Shown here: one piece after another, positions 56,864 to 64,000 of the stretch
How positions within the stretch are numbered: the first letter of the stretch is position 1
Layout of the letters: each line of letters opens with the position of its first letter
Assembly (NCBI RefSeq): GCF_000275845.1
Contig: NW_006766884.1
Coordinates: 1,837,273-1,901,272 of the forward strand
DNA length: 64,000 nt
Reading direction: 5' to 3'
From: Dichomitus squalens LYAD-421 SS1
Lineage: Eukaryota > Basidiomycota > Agaricomycetes > Polyporales > Polyporaceae
Notes under the pieces: model-generated
Seen by the model: the letters and a program-made list of their open reading frames with translations, nothing else
What the model was told of the DNA's origin: nothing
The model's database searches: none
Program-made: the position numbers and the translations under genes

Positions 56864-58534
56864 ATGGAGCCTGAAGCGTCGACCTTCGCACTTAGGAGAG
56901 AGCGAAACTCTGCTGCATTCCTCAACTACCTCCCAGAAGAACTAGTGTCTTCCATCTTTCTCTCCGTTATTGCTCTGGAGAGATTGTCGAGGCATCCCGA
57001 TGCGTATCACCACTTTGAAGCCCCACCCGCGATATCGTCGCTCTTTGGCATCACTCATATCTGCCACCGACTCCGCACAATTGCGATTCGGCTGCCGTTC
57101 TTGTGGACGACGCTCAACTCACGTATGCCACAGGACCTCGTCGATCTATTTGTCCAGCGGTCTGCCGGTCTGCCGTTCCGGGTCTACTTTAGAGTAGGAA
57201 GGCAGCTCCCTGTTGGTAGCCCATTGCCGGTCTTCTCTTGCATCAACGTCTCCCGCATACAAGAGCTTTTCTTGACCATAACTGTCGACTACCACCACCA
57301 TTTGCTCCCCCACGACAATGTCTTACTTCCCCTATCACCCACTCTCACCTATCTCAATCTCGTCCGGGAAGGCTTCTTCTCCCCTCGTATCCAAACCCCC
57401 GAGATATTTCCTGGAAGAAGAAACATACTAGTTGCCCTGGCTTTCTCGCTACAAGTAACTCCCCCTCCAAGGGATTACTTCCCCTGCCTGGCGCACTTAC
57501 GGATAGCCGGGATGAAACACATGGACGGATCTGGCACGATCAATTCCTCCGACCTTCTGCGTTTGCTGGCCAATACGCCGAGCTTGGAGACGCTGTACGT
57601 CATCGAGGCCGAAATCGTGTGGGACGGAATGTCCCCGGTAACGACCACGGAAACCGTGCGCCTCGAGCGACTTCGCGTTCTTTGCTTCTACGATCAGCGT
57701 CTAGACGCGATACTCAACACCCTATCGTGCCTCGCACTCAACCCTGACATGACCCTACAACTACATCGGATTAGATACTTGGATAGCACTACCCCACAAC
57801 TGGCGACGCTCCCCCCTCTCGGCGAACTTACGCACCTGGAGATAGCCTCAGAAGGCGAGCACTATCATATTAGAGCCTTCGGGCCGGATTGTGGGGTGTG
57901 GTTTCATTTTCACTCCGATTTTTTCTCTCAAGTGATCCATGGTGCCAATACTTCGGAGGACGTGTTAGCCTGCATGGCGGATAAGCTTGGCCCATCCCTT
58001 CGCCGAGTGCACACACTGCGCATAGCGACGGACGGGCACACGCACCTGATCGTGTCATTCTTGCGAAGGACCTCGCCGCTTCTTCCAACACTCGATACCC
58101 TCCTCGTTGCTTCCGAGAACGCCGACGGTCTGAGCTTCGCAGCTGCGCTCGGAGCAGCGTTGCTTCCCGGCGAACCGCCGTTGTCAATTCCGTCGCCGAC
58201 ACTCCAAAAGCTGCACGTACAGGTCTATCGCCCTATAGCGCGGCATGCGCCCATTGAATGGATGCTTGATACCAGGGTCCGCCTTGGTCACCCCATCCCC
58301 GAAGTCCTCCTCAGCATTGGACGTCGGGACGAGGTCTTTGATACCGCTCCCGCTGGCGAACATGCGGAGATGAACAACGTACTCTCGTGGGACCCTAGGT
58401 CGGACCCCTTCTGGCTGATTGAGACCCCCTACTGGCCGTTGTATCCCCCGGAGCGTGATATGGACTGGCTCTGGGGTCTTCCAAGATTGAAGTGGGATAG
58501 CGTATGTCCCGTGTCCTCGATCAATTCTGTGTAG
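56864..58534 (+). CDS. F-box domain protein (single exon)
   Basis: 556 residues without an intron, the usual structure of the large Agaricomycete F-box family. After MEPEASTFALRRERNSAAFL the F-box reads NYLPEELVSSIFLSVIALER, with the helix pair continuing to ITHICHRLRTIAIRLPFLWT. The typical LW pattern is present. The rest shows leucine-rich irregular repeats, for example PSLETLYVIEAEIVW, LERLRVLCFY, and ELTHLEIASEGEHYHI. It likely recruits unknown substrates to SCF ubiquitin ligase. It is not closely related to the pair at 41138 and 52757. Confidence 0.88.
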   Translation: MEPEASTFALRRERNSAAFLNYLPEELVSSIFLSVIALERLSRHPDAYHHFEAPPAISSLFGITHICHRLRTIAIRLPFLWTTLNSRMPQDLVDLFVQRSAGLPFRVYFRVGRQLPVGSPLPVFSCINVSRIQELFLTITVDYHHHLLPHDNVLLPLSPTLTYLNLVREGFFSPRIQTPEIFPGRRNILVALAFSLQVTPPPRDYFPCLAHLRIAGMKHMDGSGTINSSDLLRLLANTPSLETLYVIEAEIVWDGMSPVTTTETVRLERLRVLCFYDQRLDAILNTLSCLALNPDMTLQLHRIRYLDSTTPQLATLPPLGELTHLEIASEGEHYHIRAFGPDCGVWFHFHSDFFSQVIHGANTSEDVLACMADKLGPSLRRVHTLRIATDGHTHLIVSFLRRTSPLLPTLDTLLVASENADGLSFAAALGAALLPGEPPLSIPSPTLQKLHVQVYRPIARHAPIEWMLDTRVRLGHPIPEVLLSIGRRDEVFDTAPAGEHAEMNNVLSWDPRSDPFWLIETPYWPLYPPERDMDWLWGLPRLKWDSVCPVSSINSV

Positions 58535-58995
58535 CAGACCAAGGCTTACCCCGACCTTGCATCCAGTCATTCAAAAAATTGTAGAACTATAGTAGTGCTC
58601 CGCCGGTTTGCACGTTAGGATATAGTATGGTCGTTACATTCGCTCTCCCTCCCCTCCCTGTTCATGATTGACTCTCATTCCCCATTGGTCGTACCGACCC
58701 CGATATCTGAATCATGCGTAAAGGCATATTTCAAGTGCATGCGAGAGTCTCCGTTGAGATGCGCGTACGAATGCAAAAAGGGTCGACTGAACGTGCTGTG
58801 TTTGGATATATCCATCTTGGGAAATCGCCAGTGGCTGTGGAACGAGATCCGCATGACGCGAGTATCTTCTTCTCAATTGAATCACGCCCATCCTCCACGA
58901 GTGTATCACAACGGTAAGTCTGGGTGCTAGCGAGGGTCCTGGACAGACTGACCCTAAGGCTCCGCCTCCGATCAGGCCAGTACTAGCTGATATCG
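58535..58995. other. Intergenic
   Basis: Head-to-tail spacer, 460 bases. A + frame at 58664-58930 resembles nothing known. Confidence 0.4.
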
Positions 58996-59886
58996 ATGGG
59001 AGGGCTTCAATCATTGCTCTACGACGACGCCGCCGATAGTGACGAGAACCGGGTAGATATCGACGACGATCCTGCTGAACCAGTCCGCCATGTGCGCTGG
59101 CTGCTCTCCGAGCTCGGCCTCCCGATGGAGCTGGTGCTCGACATCATGGACCTCGCGGAGTACTACCCCGCCGTCTTTGCCGAACGCAGCGACCCGGTCC
59201 GGATGCGCTCAGACCAGCACACGCGCGGGGACAACTGTTCCGCCTTGCTGTACCTCGTCAGCCCTCTGCTCCCCGCAGGAAAGGAGGGCGAGAACTGGCG
59301 GATGAAGAGCGTGACGTGGCATATTGAGGGCAGGGACCAAGGATGGGGCGGAGAACAGCAAGGTATTGTCCGCCCATGGCCTGTACGGCGACCTCCGTTT
59401 GATCCACAGTTGACCTCCTTACTGACTGAGATTGTACGAATAGGCACATTCCATGGCTCATACTCGTGGTACGAAGCATGCATCCTCCGGCCGATCGACT
59501 ACGACCCCGAGACACTGAAGGCGCAAAGCGACCGCCTCGACGCCATCTTGTCGACCCACGATCTACACCGCACAACCGCAGACTTCGTCCCGATCGCCCA
59601 GCAAGCGGGATGGACTCTTGTGCCCGACGCCGAGGACAGATATGCCTGGCATGTTCAATCCAACAAGGTGGCAGAAGCCGCGTTCGAACGTTATGCAGTT
59701 GAATGGCGGGCTGGACAGTCGTTCGATACCCAGGATGCGGAGGAACATGGATACGGCAATGGGACGGGTTTTCTGCAGGCACTGCGGCCTGGGGACAGGG
59801 TAGGCTTAGTGATGAGAGCCCAGTACGGGGGCTGGGAGAACTTGTTGAGATATGCAGATGTCAAGCTGGTGTACGACGTGCGGTGA
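58996..59886 (+). CDS. Hypothetical protein, conserved-looking single-exon gene
   Basis: 296 residues, no intron. An acidic N-terminus (YDDAADSDENRVDIDDD) leads into LLSELGLPMELVLDIMDLAE, which resembles an F-box-like helix pair. A beta-rich region follows with VTWHIEGRDQGWGGEQQG and GTFHGSYSWYEACILRP. The pattern DQGWGG followed by a GSYSWYEA-type segment suggests a lectin-like or C2-like sandwich, but I cannot name a family. The C-terminal part has RPGDRVGLVMRAQYGGWENL and ends VKLVYDVR. The good length and composition support a real gene. Confidence 0.6.
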   Translation: MGGLQSLLYDDAADSDENRVDIDDDPAEPVRHVRWLLSELGLPMELVLDIMDLAEYYPAVFAERSDPVRMRSDQHTRGDNCSALLYLVSPLLPAGKEGENWRMKSVTWHIEGRDQGWGGEQQGIVRPWPVRRPPFDPQLTSLLTEIVRIGTFHGSYSWYEACILRPIDYDPETLKAQSDRLDAILSTHDLHRTTADFVPIAQQAGWTLVPDAEDRYAWHVQSNKVAEAAFERYAVEWRAGQSFDTQDAEEHGYGNGTGFLQALRPGDRVGLVMRAQYGGWENLLRYADVKLVYDVR

Positions 59887-60187
59887 CATGTTAAGGCGGC
59901 CTCGGAACTCTATGAGTATACCACAAGCCAACGGAGCACAGATAGATATGGGCTAATGCACAACAAATCGGATGCATTACAGAGTTCGTAACGAGAGAAC
60001 GCACGTGCCATAACCAAGCCGCGACATACCACACATGCACTCTTACCGTACATGCCCCTCTGACGTCCCGCCATCGTTGCAGTCTACGAGTCATGTGTAG
60101 TAGTGCAGGCAGCTACCGTAGGTATAGTCTAGACGGGGATATAGATGGCTATACAACGAGCCGATGGGACCCGAAATTTTTATCTTC
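59887..60187. other. Convergent 3' flanks
   Basis: Short shared 3' region, no gene seen. Confidence 0.45.
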
Positions 60188-62761
60188 CTACAGCCGCGAC
60201 AGGTCCCGTCCCCAGATACCCCTACCACACCGCCCCAATATCAGCAACGCAGCTCTATACACAGCAAACACCGAAAAGTAAACACGCACCGGACGACCCA
60301 GTCAATCATCAACAATGCCCTCGTGCGCATGCTGACCTGCTCGCTCCAGTACACGCTCCGCCACGCGTACATCGCCGCGAGCCCGCCCATGAAGCTGAAC
60401 CGACCCAGGTCGAACACGGCTGCGTTGCCAATGTAGGCGAGCGAGCCGAGGTGGAAGTACCGGAACGGCTGCGCGACGAACTCGTCCGCGCCCTCGGGCC
60501 CGATGCCATTAGCCTGAAGGACGGGACTACGCTCGGCGACCTTGGAGAGCTTCTTTCCGAGGTACTTGCCTTGCTGCGAAGCGACTTGCGCGGTCTACAA
60601 ACGTCAGATAGCTCAGCAAATGTACTGGAGTGTGTGCTGGTGGGGCGTACCGCGGGCAGCGCTGTGATCTTGTGACCGATCTCTTGGAGGAGGACCGCGA
60701 GCTCATTCAAGTTGAGGGAGTTATCCGCGTCCGAGTCGTACAGGTCGAACAGCTCGCGGACCTTCTGGAGCTGTCCCTCTGCCATCGGGATGCGCTTCTT
60801 GATGCGCGACACTATCCGCGTGGCCCCATGCATCATCAGCCCCTGAAGTCAAAGCCACTGCACAGAGACAGCAACATACCCATGATCTCCCACTCCTCAA
60901 AGTCAATCTTCCCGTCCTTGTTCTTGTCCGCCTCATCCACCAACTCCAACAGGTAACTCACAATCGACGTTTCGATTGTGCTCGCGTCGCCAATCGCATA
61001 CACCGTGCCCAGCGGCGCGCCCTTCACCCGCAGATGCGCGTCGACCTCGATCGCCTTCTTGTGCACCTGGTTGGGCAGGAGATCTGACACGCGCTTGCTG
61101 AATGGGTTCATCGCGATGCCCGTCGACCAGAGCACAAAGTTGGTCGGGATCTCGTGCGTCTCGACCTTGCCATCCGCGGTCTTTTTGGTGTAGACCACCT
61201 TGTCAGGCTCGACGGAGGCAACGCGGGCGGAGGTGACGAGGTCGATGTGGTCGTGCAAGAACTTGTCCTCAGCGTACTTGGAGATGGCCTCCGAGTACTG
61301 GAGCAGCGCGTGCTGAGTTGTTGGTCTGAGCACATAGCAAATGGGGACATACCGTGTTTAGGATATGCTCACGACTCTGGATCACATGAATGGAGATGTC
61401 TTTTCTGCAGATCTTCGGGAACTGCAAGCGAGATGATGCTCAGAGGACGTCGCAAGCATTGCTCAAAGGGACATAGTTACGTAGTTGAAGATGTCCTCCT
61501 GGCACAGGTCGTAGATCTCGGCAGCCGTCTCCACGCCCGTCGGGCCACCACCACAAACGACGAAACTGAGCAGTCGCTTCCGCTCCTCAGGACTGGTTGT
61601 GGGCAGTGAAGCCGCTTCGAAGTTGTCTGTTATCCGAGACACGCTTCATGAGACCCATGAAAACCCATCGAAAGCCTGCTACACGTACCAATGACCCGTT
61701 TGCGGATAGCCTGCGCGTCGCCGACTGTCTTCAGCTGATAGCAGTGCTCCAGCCCTGGGACCCCATGTGTGCTTGAGGTCGATCCGACGGCAATGATGAG
61801 CTTGTCATACCTGAGCAGTGAGGTATGCACACATCTTCAGCGGATGGCAAGGCAAACTGCAACGAATACGGGACACACGGGATGTACATGCGGGTGGGTT
61901 GCGAGCCGGCAGGAACGACGGTCTCCACCTCGACCAGGCGCTCAGACATGACGAGATCGACGGCACGGGCATTGATGAGGTGACCGTGTACGCGGGCGAG
62001 GATCTTCCGGAGGGGTTCCACAAGGGAACGGACGGAGACTGTCCCGACCGCCGCAGCTTTTCGGGGAGGTCACAGTGAGTAGGGTGTTAGGCGTGAGACT
62101 GTACTGCAGCTCACATGGGAGTAGGGGGGTGAACGTTGTGTATGTTTCGGGAGAAATGACCGTGACGTGGTAGTCTCCGGGGTTGAGTTTGTCGATGACA
62201 CCCACCGCCTATGTGGCCAGAAACACGCGTCAGAGGGTGCGTTTGCTTAATGTTGAGTAGATCACGTACGCCCCAACCACCGCCGACTATCACTAAGTGA
62301 GGCTTCTCCGAGAGTGCGCGGTTCTCCTCGTCTTCGTAGTCGCTCAGAAGGCGCGAGACGATGGGTAGATTCTTGGGACCTCCGCGCTCGGGTGCAAGGG
62401 CGCGCGGCGCGACGGGAACACGATCGACGTTCTAACAAACCGTTTGAGGGGGAGTGCGTAGACGAGTGTTGGGAATACTCACGCGTTCCTGATAGGTGAA
62501 AGCATCGTGGAGGAAAATAGCACCTGTCAGAACGAAGCAGCCGACCAAAGTCGAGCCAGCAAGGTAGAATGTATATCGTGCGAACGTGCGAAATCGCCTG
62601 AAAAGAAGGGGAGCCTCCGTTGACGTGTTGGCTGTTGCATAGGTTCGTACGGTGGGGTATCCAGTGAGTGCAAGACGGGCGTAAGTCTGAGGAGGTAGCC
62701 TGTAGAGAGCCGAGCGCTGCAGGCCCAGTCTCATGGTGGCGGGCACTGTCCGTCGGAGCAT
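60188..62761 (-). CDS. NDE1: Type II (alternative) NADH dehydrogenase with two EF-hands, mitochondrial
   Basis: Rotenone-insensitive NADH:ubiquinone oxidoreductase of the mitochondrial inner membrane. The presequence [20 protein letters not shown] continues to a cleavage-like RTYATA and a membrane segment ([16 protein letters not shown]). The FAD site is [10 protein letters not shown], then [10 protein letters not shown]. The NADH site is [31 protein letters not shown] and [11 protein letters not shown] are conserved. Two EF-hands are inserted near the C-terminus: [12 protein letters not shown] and [12 protein letters not shown], both with full ligand positions. The end is [20 protein letters not shown] and [10 protein letters not shown]-hands and an exposed N-anchor suggest the external, calcium-responsive type known from Neurospora NDE1. 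About nine introns. An upstream in-frame Met at 62848 is less presequence-like. Confidence 0.92.
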
Positions 62762-64000
62762 GGCCGAGGATGATGCGAGGGACGAGCAAGTGAATGCCCG
62801 TCGATGTCGTCGAAGTTGTCTGTGGTGGGGGAAGACAAGAGAGCCCAACGGTGGGCGTCGTGCGCGCGACGAGCAGCCCGCGCCCGACGGTAGCGAACAT
62901 GGATGATGTCACCACGCCTCTCCGGACCGTCGATCAGTGCCTGCCTTCCACCACTCTTGTCCTCACAACCACCAGGCCTTGATATTCAATGCCCGGAACT
63001 TGCTTGTTTGCATCACAGACTGACATGTAGTGGCGACCATCCTAGTCTTCAATCTCGTATTGCAGCCAACACGCGACCCATGCAGGCCCATGGAGTAGAC
63101 ATCATGACAAGCACGCTCTGACAAATCCGTCGACACGCGAACCATCTTATATTCGGATTGCTGGATGTTTCTCCCTTAGTTTTTGGATTACGACCCGCGG
63201 CGTCCATTCGGAAGGTACGTGAATGGTCAGACCACCGGCTAGTAAGTGTGTCCCATCTGCAGGTATTCCGTCCTCAAGCGGCAGGTCGCCGCAGATGACA
63301 TGACCACACCGATGACTTTGCCAAGGCTAGAACATGTTCGCGTTCAGCGGTCGAGCGTAGGGAGTACCAGGCTGAGATGGAGTATTGGCGAGTCGCTGGA
63401 CCAGACCGGCCTTTAAGGTAGGTTCCATCATTCAACGTTCAACGTTCAGCTGGCATCGGCAAATTTGTCGTTTTGAATCCAATTCGTTGCTGAAGCACCT
63501 TCTAATAGGTACTTGTCAATGTAACCATTCACTGATTGTCTACCGTCCGTATATATACGCCGTCTTTTCAGTGTTCAATCGTCCCTACGGTCGTGGTCCA
63601 TGCATGTGAGCCCGGAGCAGCATCAGCTCGAGTGTTGCGTCTCCGCGACCCTCTGCCTCAATTGACGGTGTTCGAGCTTTGCACAACCTTGCTGCCCCCG
63701 CACTGGAACGTCCTCGCTCTGCCAAGTGCTTCGGCCTTGAGCCAGCCTGCAGCTCGCCGGATGCTTACTTCGCTATCGGGACGCCACACACACGCCTGCA
63801 CGCCCCGGTTGCACCGCTGCGATTGTGCGACTGTGTCTTGCTTTGAAAGCTATGTCCCGGTAAGTGGCCGGAACAGAACTCTGAGAGCGACGGCCGTGGG
63901 CGGGAGTCAGCGGAGAACGTAGAGGGGACCGATAATGTATATTCATCTGGCGAGGAATATGTGAAAGGGGGGGTCCAAGGTAAGTAAGCATCCCTACTAA
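62762..64000. other. Terminal intergenic region
   Basis: Promoter of the NADH dehydrogenase, then 1.2 kb without a convincing gene. Frames at 63385-63609 and 63536-63922 on + show no domain. A TATATATA word sits at 63551. A gene could continue past the window edge. Confidence 0.4.

Noticed and set aside
1..64000. CRISPR arrays, bacterial operons, riboswitches, prophage
   Set aside because: Intron-rich eukaryotic genes throughout; no regularly spaced direct repeats were seen.

Overview
The window looks like nuclear DNA of a filamentous basidiomycete, most likely an Agaricomycete. Its genes carry many short introns of about 50-70 nt, mostly GT-AG with two GC-AG exceptions. Neighbouring genes face either way with no operons. 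Several families are typical of these fungi: DUF6593, expanded F-box proteins, DUF6698, and a Plavaka-family transposase. Gene models below were spliced by eye from conserved reading frames and splice signals, so exon edges are inferences.

Layout. 0-5.5 kb: gene-poor, with a small minisatellite and a tandem pair of ToxD-like zinc-type dehydrogenase genes, one decayed (787-2034) and one intact (2695-4066). 5.5-8.1 kb: a Dal5-like MFS transporter behind a G-rich promoter. 10-11 kb: an unknown Cys-rich protein. 11.6-28.1 kb: a housekeeping block with myotubularin phosphatase, S-adenosylmethionine synthetase, CLP1, an F-box protein, a SAP-domain protein kinase with a WNK-like lysine arrangement, and RCC1. 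The last two share a divergent promoter holding a paired E-box palindrome. 28.4-40.8 kb: a probable peroxisomal acyl-CoA synthetase with micro-exons, a DUF6593 protein, an aromatic/2-aminoadipate-type aminotransferase, and the clamp-loader subunit CTF18.

41-54 kb: two paralogous F-box-like genes on the same strand are separated by an apparently intact Plavaka-like DNA transposon of about 9 kb. The transposon carries two divergent genes: an RS-rich DUF6698 protein and the transposase. GATTGGCYA-type repeats lie in opposite orientation at its two ends. The terminal inverted repeats could not be fixed by eye.

54-64 kb: an unknown CDK-site-rich protein, a single-exon F-box protein, an unknown 296-residue protein, and a mitochondrial type II NADH dehydrogenase with two EF-hands. 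The last 1.2 kb shows no gene.

The best leads are the WNK-like lysine relocation in a SAP-domain kinase, the two-gene Plavaka element with an RS-domain accessory protein, and the GC-AG introns and micro-exons that are supported by conserved protein motifs.
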